A stretch of DNA of 64,000 nucleotides, from NCBI RefSeq assembly GCF_007830235.1, contig NZ_VLKI01000002.1:401962-465961 (forward strand). The letters run 5' to 3'. How positions within the stretch are numbered: position 1 is the first letter of the stretch; each line of letters begins with the position of its first letter. This stretch comes from Cytobacillus oceanisediminis (GTDB taxonomy: Bacteria; Bacillota; Bacilli; Bacillales; Cytobacillaceae). Both the position numbers and the translations under genes were made by a program. Under the pieces are notes generated by a model. The model did not search any database. It worked only from the letters and a program-made list of their open reading frames with translations, and was not told the DNA's origin. Shown one piece after another: positions 8,495 to 17,882 of this stretch.

Positions 8495-9667
8495 ATGACT
8501 TCTAATCGACATACACCGCCTAAGCTTGATTGGGGCTTAGTATTAATATTGATGCTTTTATTTTTAGTGAGCGCGATCTCGATTTACAGCGCCCAGACGA
8601 CGGGACAGTACACCGAAAATTTCCTGCTAAAGCAGATTGTCTGGTATATCGTTGGTACTGGGATCATTGCAGCGGTCATTACGCTTGACTCTGACCAGCT
8701 AAAGAAAATTTCCTGGTATGTCTATGGCATGGGAATCCTGCTGCTGGGCTTTTTGATTATTGCGCCAAGCAGCATTGCTCCTGTTATAAACGGAGCCAAG
8801 GCCTGGTACAAGGTGCCTGGGATGGGCTCTCTGCAGCCGGCGGAGCTCGTTAAGGTGTTTATTATCCTTGTTCTGGCAAAAACGATTGATGACCATCATC
8901 AAAAAAATGCCATTAAAACGATGCAGACTGATTTATGGCTGCTTATTAAACTGGCCGGTTTAACCATGGTGCCGCTCATGCTGGTCATGCAGCAGCCGGA
9001 TTTGGGAACAAGCCTCGTTTTTCTGGCGATTATGCTCGGCATGATTTTTATATCGGGAATCAGCTGGAAGCTGCTGGCTCCGATTTTTGGCACAGGAGCG
9101 GCACTGGCTGGTACGATCTTTTATTTCGTCCTATGGCATCCCAATATTCTTGAGAAGTATTTAGGGGTTAAGGAATATCAGTTTGCGCGTATTTATTCGT
9201 GGATTGACCCCTATAATTACCAAAGCTCAACAGGTTTCCAGCTTACCCGTTCTCTCCTGGCTATAGGATCAGGGGAAACAAGCGGCAAAGGGTATGGAAC
9301 GAGGGAAGTATACCTGCCGGAAAGCCATACAGACTTTATCTTTAGTATTGTAGGCGAAGAATTTGGGTTTATAGGAGCAAGCATCGTAGTAAGCCTTTTC
9401 TTCCTGCTGATTTACCATATTACCAAGATTGGCATGGAAACAAAAAACAACTTTTATACCTACATTTGTGTAGGGGTCATTAGCATGGTTACCTTCCATG
9501 TCTTTCAAAATATCGGCATGACCATTGGCCTTTTGCCGATCACAGGCATTCCGCTCCCATTCATTAGCTACGGGGGAAGCTCGCTTATGGGCAATATGCT
9601 GGCTATGGGGCTCATATTCTCAATCCGCTACCATTATAAAAAATATATGTTCTCCACCAGTGATTAA
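8495..9667 (+). CDS. rodA: FtsW/RodA/SpoVE (SEDS) family peptidoglycan polymerase
   Basis: A 390-residue polytopic SEDS protein with about ten membrane segments. These proteins polymerise glycan strands from lipid II together with a class B penicillin-binding protein. Seen are LQPAELVKVFIILVLA, the QPDLGTSLVF segment with the functional Asp, and the C-terminal LPITGIPLPFISYGGSS signature. It is a single gene, which fits RodA (elongation) better than FtsW, but paralogues are common in bacilli. ATG 8495 is chosen because the upstream in-frame ATG (8489) overlaps the AAGGAG site. Confidence 0.87.
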   Translation: MTSNRHTPPKLDWGLVLILMLLFLVSAISIYSAQTTGQYTENFLLKQIVWYIVGTGIIAAVITLDSDQLKKISWYVYGMGILLLGFLIIAPSSIAPVINGAKAWYKVPGMGSLQPAELVKVFIILVLAKTIDDHHQKNAIKTMQTDLWLLIKLAGLTMVPLMLVMQQPDLGTSLVFLAIMLGMIFISGISWKLLAPIFGTGAALAGTIFYFVLWHPNILEKYLGVKEYQFARIYSWIDPYNYQSSTGFQLTRSLLAIGSGETSGKGYGTREVYLPESHTDFIFSIVGEEFGFIGASIVVSLFFLLIYHITKIGMETKNNFYTYICVGVISMVTFHVFQNIGMTIGLLPITGIPLPFISYGGSSLMGNMLAMGLIFSIRYHYKKYMFSTSD

Positions 9668-9672
9668 ACAAA

Positions 9673-9700
9673 AAGAGCGGGTACCCAGTGGCCCGCTCTT
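9673..9700. terminator. Bidirectional terminator between rodA and the germination operon
   Basis: AAGAGCGGG and CCCGCTCTT pair around a 10-base loop, with A-rich sequence on the left and T-rich on the right, between two converging genes. Confidence 0.85.
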
Positions 9701-9702
9701 CT

Positions 9703-10758
9703 TTATTCAATAACGCCTGTTTCTCCTATCACTACATCGCATTTAACATCAAAGGTCAATTGCTTGTACTCATCTTCCCATTTTTTAAAATCAAAATTTC
9801 TGTGTTGTTGTTTCGTCATTTGGCCAAAGCCTACAGGGTCGATCCCAAGCTCCTGAAACCTTTTAAGCAGTTTTACGGACTCTCTTTCCACTTGATCCTC
9901 CAGTTTTTTCTCAACTTCCTTTATTATCTCAGGTGTTAGAACTTTGCCGGTATATTCCCGGATAATTCCGTAAATTTCTATATTTATTTTCGCACGTCTA
10001 TTTAAAACCTTGATTTGATGCTTCGATCTTATGCTTTGTATAGCAGCACGAGCATCTTCTGAAGTTTTCACATCAAAATTCCCTTCACTGTACTTATCCA
10101 CTAATAATTTAAAAAAGAACATCTTCTCAACAGGCAGGATATCTACTTCCTTATCTTCCTGAAACAGGCTGATGCCAACTATTTCGACTTTATCCTGGCC
10201 TGTTTGCTTTAAACGCGGGAGGAAAAGATCTTTTCCTTTTTGATAAAAATCCCGGGCTGCCAGGTGAAGATTCGTTTTGGGGATGTCCCTTTTTTCAATA
10301 TTATGGTTAATGAGATTATATATATATTTGGAGTTTCCTCTTGAACCATATTCGCCCTTTAATAGATCTCCGCTTTTTCCCTCTGAGGTTGCTAAAAATA
10401 ATCTGGCACCGATGCTGGGATCCCTTTGAAAAGAATCAACAAGATCATAGATTCCCTCCTTCACAAGTTCTGGCCCGAAAATGGCAAGTTTTAAACCGCC
10501 TGTAACGACGGGTTCTGATGATTGTTTTGTCACTTCCAATAGCAGGTCCTGCCTTAACTTGCCTCCACCGGTGAAAGTTACATTCTCCACGCTCTGATCG
10601 GGCTGAAATTGCTGAAATAGAACAGTCCCTCTATATCCTTTCCCATCCTCGGATTTGTCGTAGCCAACTGCTACTTCAATATTGATATCATCGATGATTT
10701 CTTTTTCGACACACCCGGTTAGAAGGATGGCAACCAAAAGTAGTACTAACCTTTTCAT
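9703..10758 (-). CDS. Ger(x)C family spore germination lipoprotein (first ger operon)
   Basis: A 351-residue lipoprotein, the C subunit of a GerA-type germinant receptor. The signal peptide ends in lipobox LLTGC (Cys 16), and the mature part shows the family layout of three domains with a conserved VAVGYDKSEDGKGY strand early on and a long helix (PEIIKEVEKKLEDQVERE) near the C-terminus. It acts at the outer face of the spore inner membrane. The gene is last in the operon and overlaps the B gene by four bases (ATGA). Expected in the forespore under SigG. Confidence 0.93.
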   Translation of the reverse strand: MKRLVLLLVAILLTGCVEKEIIDDINIEVAVGYDKSEDGKGYRGTVLFQQFQPDQSVENVTFTGGGKLRQDLLLEVTKQSSEPVVTGGLKLAIFGPELVKEGIYDLVDSFQRDPSIGARLFLATSEGKSGDLLKGEYGSRGNSKYIYNLINHNIEKRDIPKTNLHLAARDFYQKGKDLFLPRLKQTGQDKVEIVGISLFQEDKEVDILPVEKMFFFKLLVDKYSEGNFDVKTSEDARAAIQSIRSKHQIKVLNRRAKINIEIYGIIREYTGKVLTPEIIKEVEKKLEDQVERESVKLLKRFQELGIDPVGFGQMTKQQHRNFDFKKWEDEYKQLTFDVKCDVVIGETGVIE

Positions 10759-11870
10759 CTCTTCTTCCCCTTTTTCTTCTTTACCTTCTTAGCTATCATA
10801 ACTGCGGCAAAGAGCATTGGAATATAAATAAAGGTAAAAGCAAATCCCATTTTGCCAATATAGTCGTTAAGCATATTTATTTTCTCACGGGTATCCAGGA
10901 AATTGATTAAGACTAAAACCGCACCAACAATGAAAAAAACGCCGATTTTTTGCCTGACATTCATGATTCTTTTTATAAGGCGGGAAGCAATCCAAACGGA
11001 AATGCACACATTGGGCAAAATGATCAAATTCCAGTTTGCAATCCCGATATATTCGAATCGTTCCACAAAGGGCATCTCAACTATTTTCCACATGGCCAGG
11101 GTTGCCCAAATTTGTTTTGCAAGCTGTTCCTCTGCAAAATAAGCAAACGTAATGATTGCTAAAACAGTGTAAATGAGGGTCGTTGTCAAAACCGCCAGAT
11201 GTGCCCACTTTTGGGATTTTTTTGGTTCTTTTATAAAAGGGTAAAAAAACAATATGATCTCAAACCCGATAAAGGTAAGCGACATATAATAGGATGCTGT
11301 CAGCAGCTCTTTAATGGAATGGTCCAAAAGGGGCAGAAGATTATAAAAGTTGGCGAATTTGATTGCCCATCCAAATGTCAAGAGCAGATAAGCAGGCAGG
11401 ACAAGTCCGAAGAAAGCCAATCCGACTACAGTCCGAAACCCGCCAAAAATGATATAAACACACAGAATCATAAAACCAAAGGCGAACCAGAAAGTACTCA
11501 TTTCCGGGAACATCCAAACCTGGATCACCTCAATGAATGTCCGGATTACCGTTAAGCTGTATAAGGTAAAATAGCCGATAAAAATAGAGCTGAGCACTTT
11601 GCCAAAAAAATTCCCGGCAATATATTTATGTGCTGTGACAATATCTCCGTCTACTGTATCGCCAATTTTATACATCATCCACACAATGACGTGGATGCAT
11701 CCCCCTGCAAATAGAATGGACATCCAGGCATCATATCCCGCTTTCAGTGCGATAATTCGCTGATAGCCAAGGACCCCGATTCCAATTTGCATAGACATAA
11801 TTAAATAAAAGACTAAAAAAGGAGATATCTTCAATCTGTCTGGAATTGGCTGCTCCTGCATCTGGTTCAC
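10755..11870 (-). CDS. GerAB/ArcD/ProY family germinant receptor permease subunit (first ger operon)
   Basis: A 371-residue membrane protein of the amino-acid-permease-like B subunits, with about ten membrane segments (FLVFYLIMSMQIGIGVLGYQ at the start). B subunits bind the germinant and help form the receptor in the spore inner membrane. The C-terminus is a lysine-rich tail (AKKVKKKKGKKR). It lies between the A and C genes, overlapping C by four bases and 52 bases after A. Ligand cannot be predicted. Confidence 0.93.
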   Translation of the reverse strand: MNQMQEQPIPDRLKISPFLVFYLIMSMQIGIGVLGYQRIIALKAGYDAWMSILFAGGCIHVIVWMMYKIGDTVDGDIVTAHKYIAGNFFGKVLSSIFIGYFTLYSLTVIRTFIEVIQVWMFPEMSTFWFAFGFMILCVYIIFGGFRTVVGLAFFGLVLPAYLLLTFGWAIKFANFYNLLPLLDHSIKELLTASYYMSLTFIGFEIILFFYPFIKEPKKSQKWAHLAVLTTTLIYTVLAIITFAYFAEEQLAKQIWATLAMWKIVEMPFVERFEYIGIANWNLIILPNVCISVWIASRLIKRIMNVRQKIGVFFIVGAVLVLINFLDTREKINMLNDYIGKMGFAFTFIYIPMLFAAVMIAKKVKKKKGKKR

Positions 11871-11922
11871 CTCCGTTTAATCCTTGTTATCTGGCTGTTA
11901 TGTTCTGGGGTCGTACTTCGTG

Positions 11923-13416
11923 TTATTCATCAATATCCTTTTTCTCTTGCGCCTTTTTCTTGCTAAAGCGGATTGGGTTTTTCGTTCTTAAAAATAGTGG
12001 CCTCTTGGACTGTTTCTCGAATGGAAGTCTGATTAATGCATCTTTCATATCTACTACCCGAGGAGGATAAAGCGGCTCCAGAAACGGCCTTCCGAGTGAA
12101 GTCAGCCGCACTAAATGGGTTAGCAGTAAACAGAAACAAAACACGATTCCCAGCAGCCCCCATAGCTCTGCAAAAAATAAGAAAGGGAAGCGGAGCAAAC
12201 GGATTGTGTTGCCCATCCGGTATACAGGCGTCGTAAAGGAAGCAAGAGCGGCAAGGGCAACGATAATGAGGAGGACGTTACTTGTCAGGCCAGCCTCTAC
12301 TGAAGCTGTCCCGATAACAATTCCTCCCACGATACCGATTGTCTGGCCGACCTTCGTAGGCAGCCGGGCTCCGGCCTCACGCAGCAATTCAATTGTCAGT
12401 TCTAGAAACAAGGCTTCAAGAATAGGAGGGAGAGGAATTTCTCTCCTTGATGTAATTAAAGTACTCATCAAATCTTTTGGAATAAGCTCATAATGATAAG
12501 ACAGAGCAGCCACATAAATAGGTGTAATAAGGATCGAAAAGGCAACCGCAAATACACGGATCAAACGGAAAAAGGAAGATAATAGGTAATTTAAAAAATA
12601 ATCTTCAAATGAACTAAAAAACTCAACAAGTGTTGTTGGCGTAATGAGAACATGAGGCGACCCATCCACTACAATGGCAACTTTCCCTTCAGCCAAAATT
12701 CCCGCAACCCTGTCAGGCCTTTCCGTATCCAGCAGCTGCGGGAAAGGGGAGTTCGAATTATCCGAAATGAGCTGTACAATATAGGAACTGTCTGTTATGG
12801 CATCAAACTTTACATTTGTTAACCGCTGCCTGACGGTATTCACATTGTCTTCGTTCGTAATATTTTCCATATACAGCATCGCAACGCCAGTTTTTGACAA
12901 GCTGCCAAGAGTAAACTCTTCAATAATCAGTTCCTTTACGGGAAGCCGCTTACGGATTAAATTCAAATTTTGCCCGAGCGACTCGACGAACGCTTCCTTG
13001 GGCCCAATAACGGAAAATTCAACTTCCGGCTGGCTGATTGCCCTGACAATTTCTTTTTGCGCTGCGATAAAGCCGAAATGCTTAAGCTCTGTTTCAATTG
13101 TCAGCATCACATAGCCATTCATAATCTTCTGTTCAATTAAAGAAGGATCATCACAAATTTGGACATCGGCAATGGGTACAAGCTGTTTAATATCCTCAAT
13201 TTCCCGGAATTCCTCATCCAGCAGATTTGGGAGAATGCCTTCCTGAATGATATTTTCATCCACTAAAGTAGCCATGAAAGTAAGCCCAAAACGCACATTC
13301 GTTTTTTGGTTATAATAAAAAATTTTCTTGAAATCTTTGGATTTAATAAAGGATTGTTCCCATTCCTTGTGCTGAATATCCTCTTTAATTCGCTTATTTT
13401 TCAACCATCTTTTCAT
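11923..13416 (-). CDS. GerA family spore germination protein (A subunit, first ger operon)
   Basis: A 497-residue A subunit: an N-terminal cytoplasmic region to about residue 240, containing the SDNSNSPFPQLLDTERPD motif, then membrane segments from about residue 280. The conserved ILEALFLELTIELLREAGARLP and GQTIGIVGGIVIGTASVEAG stretches are present. It is first in the operon. A longer frame opens at 13488, but the ATG at 13416 has GGTGAT at good spacing and gives the usual family start (charged, then IKEDI). The second operon at 46.8 kb encodes a paralogue. Confidence 0.93.
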   Translation of the reverse strand: MKRWLKNKRIKEDIQHKEWEQSFIKSKDFKKIFYYNQKTNVRFGLTFMATLVDENIIQEGILPNLLDEEFREIEDIKQLVPIADVQICDDPSLIEQKIMNGYVMLTIETELKHFGFIAAQKEIVRAISQPEVEFSVIGPKEAFVESLGQNLNLIRKRLPVKELIIEEFTLGSLSKTGVAMLYMENITNEDNVNTVRQRLTNVKFDAITDSSYIVQLISDNSNSPFPQLLDTERPDRVAGILAEGKVAIVVDGSPHVLITPTTLVEFFSSFEDYFLNYLLSSFFRLIRVFAVAFSILITPIYVAALSYHYELIPKDLMSTLITSRREIPLPPILEALFLELTIELLREAGARLPTKVGQTIGIVGGIVIGTASVEAGLTSNVLLIIVALAALASFTTPVYRMGNTIRLLRFPFLFFAELWGLLGIVFCFCLLLTHLVRLTSLGRPFLEPLYPPRVVDMKDALIRLPFEKQSKRPLFLRTKNPIRFSKKKAQEKKDIDE

Positions 13417-13562
13417 AGGAAAATCACCATCATTTTCGGCATTACGCTTATTGTTGCCGGTTTTGGAAAACTTATGAATGGCAGGCAATAAAAAAGAGCC
13501 GGTTAAGTTGGAAAAAGGGAAGATAGCAGCCTGAAATTATTTAAATGAGCTTATTCGGCTGC

Positions 13563-13597
13563 AAAAAAGGAACCTGCTCAAGGCAGGTTCCTTTATA
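13563..13597. terminator. Terminator downstream of the iron-siderophore binding protein gene
   Basis: AAAGGAACCTGC (13566-13577) and GCAGGTTCCTTT (13583-13594) pair perfectly. On the minus strand a T tract follows, which fits the binding-protein gene that ends at 13649. Confidence 0.88.
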
Positions 13598-13648
13598 TAT
13601 GAGCTCTCATAAAAGAGGGGGTATTATGGGAGCGCAATCACTATGTTT

Positions 13649-14620
13649 TTATTTAACAAGATACTTTTCAATATCATCCAGCAGCAGGTTTGCAGCAATG
13701 ACGCCGCCTGCTGTGTTCCAAATAGTGTCGTCGACTTTGTAAACATTGCCTTCCTGGGCAACTTTCAAGTTTTTGAATAACGGATCTTCAATCCATTCGC
13801 TTTCAAGCTGGCTTGCTTCGCCATCGCCTGTTTCATAAGTGAAGTAGAAAAGCACATCACCGTCCATTGCTGGAATACGTTCTTTTGTAGCATTTTTCTC
13901 TGCAAAATCATCTACATTCTGGCTTTCAGGACGGGCTAACCCAATTTGGTCAAGAATCACCCCAGAGAAAGAATCTTTATGGTAGATTCGGACATCGCCA
14001 GCCATAAAGCGGACAATCGATACTTCCTGATTTAATTTGTCGCCAAGGGTAGTTTTAATTTCTTCGATGCGGCTGTCATAATCGGCAATAACCTTTTTGC
14101 CTTCTTCTTCTTTATTGATTGCTTTGGCATAAAGCTCAAAGTTTTCCTTCCAGTCTCCGCGTAATGTTTCAGCAAAAACGGTAGGGGCAATGTCATTTAA
14201 TTGATCGTAGATTTTTTCCTGGCGCATTTTGTTTCCGATAATCAGATCCGGCTGAAGGGCTGCGATTGCTTCGACATTAACTTCACTCTCTGTTCCCACT
14301 ACCTGAACATCTTTCATATCGTCTGCAATATGCTCATACCAAGGATCACCTGTCCAGGATTGAACGGCTCCTACAGGTGTAACACCCATTGATAAAAGAG
14401 CTTCGGTTCCTTCATTTGTAAGGATTACGACTTTTTCAGGATCTTTCTCTAGCGTAGTAGTTCCCATTGCGTGCTCAACTGTATAGCTTGTATCTTCTGT
14501 TTTGTTTCCTTCGTTTTCTTTTTCAGCAGCCTGATCATCTTGTTCATTATTATTTCCGCATGCGGCCAAGAACAAGATAGTCAATACTGAAAACATGGCA
14601 AGTAAAGATTTAAATTTCAT
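13649..14620 (-). CDS. Iron-siderophore ABC transporter substrate-binding lipoprotein
   Basis: A 323-residue binding lipoprotein (FecB/FhuD type). The signal peptide has lipobox LAAC (FLAACGNN), then a Glu/Asn-rich linker and the two-lobed fold with VVILTNEGTEALLSMGVTPVG and VEAIAALQPDLIIGNK. It captures ferric siderophore outside the membrane for the divergent FecCD permeases. The ATG at 14620 follows GGAGG by eight bases; the TTG upstream overlaps that site. A SigA promoter with flanking Fur boxes lies just upstream. Likely a YfiY-like hydroxamate/schizokinen receptor, by inference. Confidence 0.9.
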   Translation of the reverse strand: MKFKSLLAMFSVLTILFLAACGNNNEQDDQAAEKENEGNKTEDTSYTVEHAMGTTTLEKDPEKVVILTNEGTEALLSMGVTPVGAVQSWTGDPWYEHIADDMKDVQVVGTESEVNVEAIAALQPDLIIGNKMRQEKIYDQLNDIAPTVFAETLRGDWKENFELYAKAINKEEEGKKVIADYDSRIEEIKTTLGDKLNQEVSIVRFMAGDVRIYHKDSFSGVILDQIGLARPESQNVDDFAEKNATKERIPAMDGDVLFYFTYETGDGEASQLESEWIEDPLFKNLKVAQEGNVYKVDDTIWNTAGGVIAANLLLDDIEKYLVK

Positions 14621-14648
14621 AAGTGCATCCTCCAATATGTATTGTTAA

Positions 14649-14663
14649 TGATAATCATTTTCA
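14649..14663. promoter_or_regulatory. Fur box 1
   Basis: TGATAATCATTTTCA matches the 7-1-7 Fur operator of bacilli with one mismatched symmetry position. It lies just downstream of the -10 of the binding-protein promoter, so iron-loaded Fur would block that gene. Confidence 0.85.
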
Positions 14664-14675
14664 TTTGACACATTT

Positions 14676-14704
14676 ATAATAAAATGGATTTTTCGATATG
14701 TCAA
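14676..14704 (-). promoter_or_regulatory. SigA-type promoter of the siderophore-binding protein gene
   Basis: Reading leftward, TTGACA (14704-14699), a 17-base spacer and TATTAT (14681-14676). Fur boxes lie on both sides of it. Confidence 0.8.
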
Positions 14705-14712
14705 CGGATAAA

Positions 14713-14727
14713 TGAAAATCATTTTCA
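14713..14727. promoter_or_regulatory. Fur box 2
   Basis: TGAAAATCATTTTCA is a perfect 7-1-7 inverted repeat, upstream of the leftward -35 element. Confidence 0.87.
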
Positions 14728-14822
14728 ATTATTTTTTTAGAGACTTTAATAACGTTAATTAAGTTTGGAAACACCAGGCTATGGAAAATCATCTCATTAC
14801 TTTAAACCAGGTAAATTGCCAG

Positions 14823-14837
14823 TGAAAATGATTTTCA
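14823..14837. promoter_or_regulatory. Fur box 3, with -35-like TTGACA downstream
   Basis: TGAAAATGATTTTCA is a perfect 7-1-7 inverted repeat. A TTGACA at 14844-14849 follows it and could be the -35 of the permease operon, although no well-spaced consensus -10 is obvious (TACAAT at 14863 is close). The site explains iron control of the rightward operon. Confidence 0.83.
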
Positions 14838-14921
14838 AACTCATTGACAGTACATAAGCCTGTACAATAGACTGATAATGTAAATAATTCTTATTAAATA
14901 GAAGCTAGAAAGGTTAACACT

Positions 14922-15923
14922 ATGCTATTAAAAACGAATTCCCTTAGATGGGCAGGGCTTTTTTTGGCTTTGCTGCTGCTATTAGTATTAATGTCTTTCA
15001 GTATTGTATACGGATATACGGACACAACCTGGAAGATGGCCATTGATGCGTTTACACAATTTGATGGATCCAATGAACATATCATTATACAATCTGTCCG
15101 CCTTCCAAGGGCATTAATCGCCGCTGCTGTAGGGGCAAGCCTGGCAATAGCAGGGGTGCTTTTGCAGACATTGACAAAGAATCCCTTGGCTGCTCCAGAA
15201 ATTTTCGGAATTAATGCGGGAGCAGGATTTGCTGTTGTAATTGCTGTATCCTTGTTTTCCATAAGCAATCTTCAATTTTTTACATGGGTTTCATTTCTGG
15301 GTGCAGCTGTCTCATTTATTTTCGTTTATATTATCGGTTCAATTGGGAGGGAAGGCTTAACCCCCATGAAACTTACCCTCGCTGGTGCTGCGATGAGCGC
15401 TATGTTTGCATCCATGACTCAAGGCTTTCTTGTAATAAATGAGACTGCCCTTGAGCAGGTGCTGTTCTGGCTTGCTGGATCTGTATCAGGACGTAAATTG
15501 GAAACGTTGACTGCCGTGCTTCCATATCTCGCAGCAGGCTGGATTTTTTCCTTGCTTATCGCGGGAAAAATGAATGTTCTTTCCATGGGGGAGGATGTAG
15601 CAAAGGGGTTAGGCCTGAAAACCGGAATGCTTAAGCTCGGTGCCGGAATTATTATCGTTCTTCTATCCGGAGGGGCAGTAGCCGTTGCAGGGCCAATTGG
15701 CTTTCTCGGCATAGTTATTCCTCATCTTACCCGCGCAGTAGTTGGCATTGACCACCGCTGGGTCATTCCGTTTGCAGGGCTTTTAGGCGGGATGCTCCTC
15801 CTGGTTGCGGATATAGCAGCAAGATATATCATCATGCCGCAGGAAGTTCCTGTTGGGGTTATGACCGCTGTGATTGGAACTCCTTTCTTCGTTTACATAG
15901 CCAGAAGGGGGTTCAATCAATAA
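14922..15923 (+). CDS. FecCD family iron-siderophore ABC permease, first subunit
   Basis: A 333-residue permease with about ten membrane segments. Family motifs include RLPRALIAAAVGASLAIAG, the LTKNPLAAPEIFGINAGA segment, and the C-terminal GPIGFLGIVIPHLTRAVVG, which contacts the ATPase. With the next gene it forms the heterodimeric channel for ferric siderophore. It overlaps the next gene by one base (TAATG), showing translational coupling. Iron control is expected through Fur box 3. Resembles the YfiZ/FeuB type. Confidence 0.93.
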   Translation: MLLKTNSLRWAGLFLALLLLLVLMSFSIVYGYTDTTWKMAIDAFTQFDGSNEHIIIQSVRLPRALIAAAVGASLAIAGVLLQTLTKNPLAAPEIFGINAGAGFAVVIAVSLFSISNLQFFTWVSFLGAAVSFIFVYIIGSIGREGLTPMKLTLAGAAMSAMFASMTQGFLVINETALEQVLFWLAGSVSGRKLETLTAVLPYLAAGWIFSLLIAGKMNVLSMGEDVAKGLGLKTGMLKLGAGIIIVLLSGGAVAVAGPIGFLGIVIPHLTRAVVGIDHRWVIPFAGLLGGMLLLVADIAARYIIMPQEVPVGVMTAVIGTPFFVYIARRGFNQ

Positions 15924-16978
15924 TGAAAAAATACTATAACATGCGCCTTTTTGGCGAAAAAGTTTCCTTTTTGATCGACCGCAGGGCACTTATGGTTTTC
16001 CTTATCCTGACTGCTTCTGTGGCTGGAGTTTTTATTATTAGCACCGGAACGGGTGAGATGAAAATTAGCCCCCTCAAGGTTTTGCAGGTCTTCTTTGGCG
16101 GGGGCTCGGATATGGAGAGGCTGGTTATTCAGTCCTTCAGGCTTCCTAGAATTATCGTTGCCCTCATGGTAGGGATTGCTCTTGCAGTAGCGGGAGGTAT
16201 TTTGCAGGGGATGATCCGGAATCCGCTTGCTTCACCAGACATTATCGGAATAACCGGGGGTGCCTCTGTAGCGGTAGTCGGTTTTCTTGCCCTTTTTAGT
16301 GATGAAAACAATGCATTGACCGTAAGTATAAATTGGATGCCTCTTGCTGCGTTTGCGGGAGCTGCCATTGTGGCTTTTCTTGTCTATTTTTTAGCATACA
16401 AAGATGGAGTATCACCGATCCGCCTCGTTTTGATCGGAATCGGTATCGCAAGTTTAATGAAGGCTTTAACTACTTTGATGATGGTTTTCGGCCCGATTTA
16501 CCAGGCAAGCCAGGCGAATATTTGGATAACTGGTACTGTTTACGGTTCTAACTGGGGAAATGTCGCCATTCTAGTGCCATGGACGCTTATTCTCTTGATT
16601 GTGGCATTTATTTTAGCCAGAAATGTCAATATCCAGGAGCTTGGGGATGATATTGCCACAGGTGTCGGCAGCACGGTTCAAAAATACCGCTTCCTGCTTT
16701 TGATGGTGAGCACCGCTTTAATAGGCGGAGCCGTTGCCTTTGCCGGCGGTATTGGCTTTGTTGGATTAATGGCGCCGCATATGGCACGGAGGCTGGTTGG
16801 TTCCGCTTTTGGCGCACTGCTCCCGGCTTCCGCCCTGATCGGGGGAATCCTGGTCATGGCAGCAGATCTAATCGGCAGAACTTTATTTTCGCCGCTGGAA
16901 ATCCCGGCCGGCGTCTTTACAGCCAGCATTGGTGCACCTTACTTTATTTATTTGCTCTTTAGAACAAGGAACACATAA
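15923..16978 (+). CDS. FecCD family iron-siderophore ABC permease, second subunit
   Basis: A 351-residue partner permease with the same fold: SFRLPRIIVALMVGIALAVA, GMIRNPLASPDIIGITGGAS, and the coupling helix region GGIGFVGLMAPHMARRLVG near the C-terminus. It starts with ATG overlapping the TAA of the first permease and precedes the ATPase by 83 bases. Resembles YfhA. The pair would use the lipoprotein encoded divergently and the ATPase downstream. Confidence 0.93.
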   Translation: MKKYYNMRLFGEKVSFLIDRRALMVFLILTASVAGVFIISTGTGEMKISPLKVLQVFFGGGSDMERLVIQSFRLPRIIVALMVGIALAVAGGILQGMIRNPLASPDIIGITGGASVAVVGFLALFSDENNALTVSINWMPLAAFAGAAIVAFLVYFLAYKDGVSPIRLVLIGIGIASLMKALTTLMMVFGPIYQASQANIWITGTVYGSNWGNVAILVPWTLILLIVAFILARNVNIQELGDDIATGVGSTVQKYRFLLLMVSTALIGGAVAFAGGIGFVGLMAPHMARRLVGSAFGALLPASALIGGILVMAADLIGRTLFSPLEIPAGVFTASIGAPYFIYLLFRTRNT

Positions 16979-17061
16979 GTTGGAAAAGCTTGAAACTCGT
17001 ATAGAACAAGTAACTGGATAGCCTATAGATAAAGATACTTTTAAAAAAGGAGAGGGCATGC

Positions 17062-17880
17062 ATGACAGCAGGGCAAGCGATCGCAACAAAAGATTTAACA
17101 TTGTCTTACGGAGACACCATTATTATCAACGAGCTTAACTTGGAAATCCCAAAAGGAGAAATTACCGTTTTTATCGGTGGAAATGGCTGCGGAAAATCGA
17201 CCTTGCTCAGATCCATTGCCCGGTTGCTGAAGCCCAAATCAGGTGGTGTTTTATTGGAAGGGGAGGCTATTGCCAGGCTTTCTACGAAAGATGTCGCCAG
17301 AAAAATGGCAATCCTGCCCCAATCTCCTGCCGCTCCTGAAGGCCTGACAGTGCTTCAGCTGGTAAAACAAGGGCGGTATCCGTATCAGACCTGGCTGAAG
17401 CAATGGTCAACAGAAGATGAACTGAAGGTTAGGAACGCTCTGAAAGCAACTGGCATGGAGGGGTTAAAGGATCGGACTGTTGATTCCTTATCTGGGGGGC
17501 AGCGCCAGAGAGCCTGGATTGCAATGACGCTGGCCCAGGACACAGATACCATACTGCTGGATGAGCCAACCACTTATTTGGATATGACTCATCAAATCGA
17601 GATTCTCGACTTGCTCTTTGAATTAAATGAAAAAGAGCAGCGCACGATTGTCATGGTGCTGCATGACCTAAATCTGGCCTGCCGATATGCGCATAATATA
17701 GTCGCCATAAAAGATCAGAAAGTATTTGCCCAGGGCAAACCTGAACATGTCATCAATTGCGGATTGGTTAAAAATGTATTTGGTATGGACTGTGAAGTCA
17801 CGATCGATCCTTTATTCGGCACCCCGCTATGCATCCCGTACGGCAAAGGAAGGTGCATCCTGAAAGGGCAGGGGTTATAA
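17062..17880 (+). CDS. yusV: Iron-siderophore ABC transporter ATP-binding protein (FecE/YusV type)
   Basis: A 272-residue ATPase. Walker A is GGNGCGKST (residues about 33-41), the signature is [10 protein letters not shown], Walker B is [11 protein letters not shown] and the switch His is in [12 protein letters not shown]. The C-terminal tail is that of siderophore ATPases. In B. subtilis YusV serves several siderophore permeases; here it shares an operon with two permeases, and the yusU homologue lies two genes on. The start has AAGGAGAGG upstream. Confidence 0.92.
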   Translation: MTAGQAIATKDLTLSYGDTIIINELNLEIPKGEITVFIGGNGCGKSTLLRSIARLLKPKSGGVLLEGEAIARLSTKDVARKMAILPQSPAAPEGLTVLQLVKQGRYPYQTWLKQWSTEDELKVRNALKATGMEGLKDRTVDSLSGGQRQRAWIAMTLAQDTDTILLDEPTTYLDMTHQIEILDLLFELNEKEQRTIVMVLHDLNLACRYAHNIVAIKDQKVFAQGKPEHVINCGLVKNVFGMDCEVTIDPLFGTPLCIPYGKGRCILKGQGL

Positions 17881-17882
17881 GG

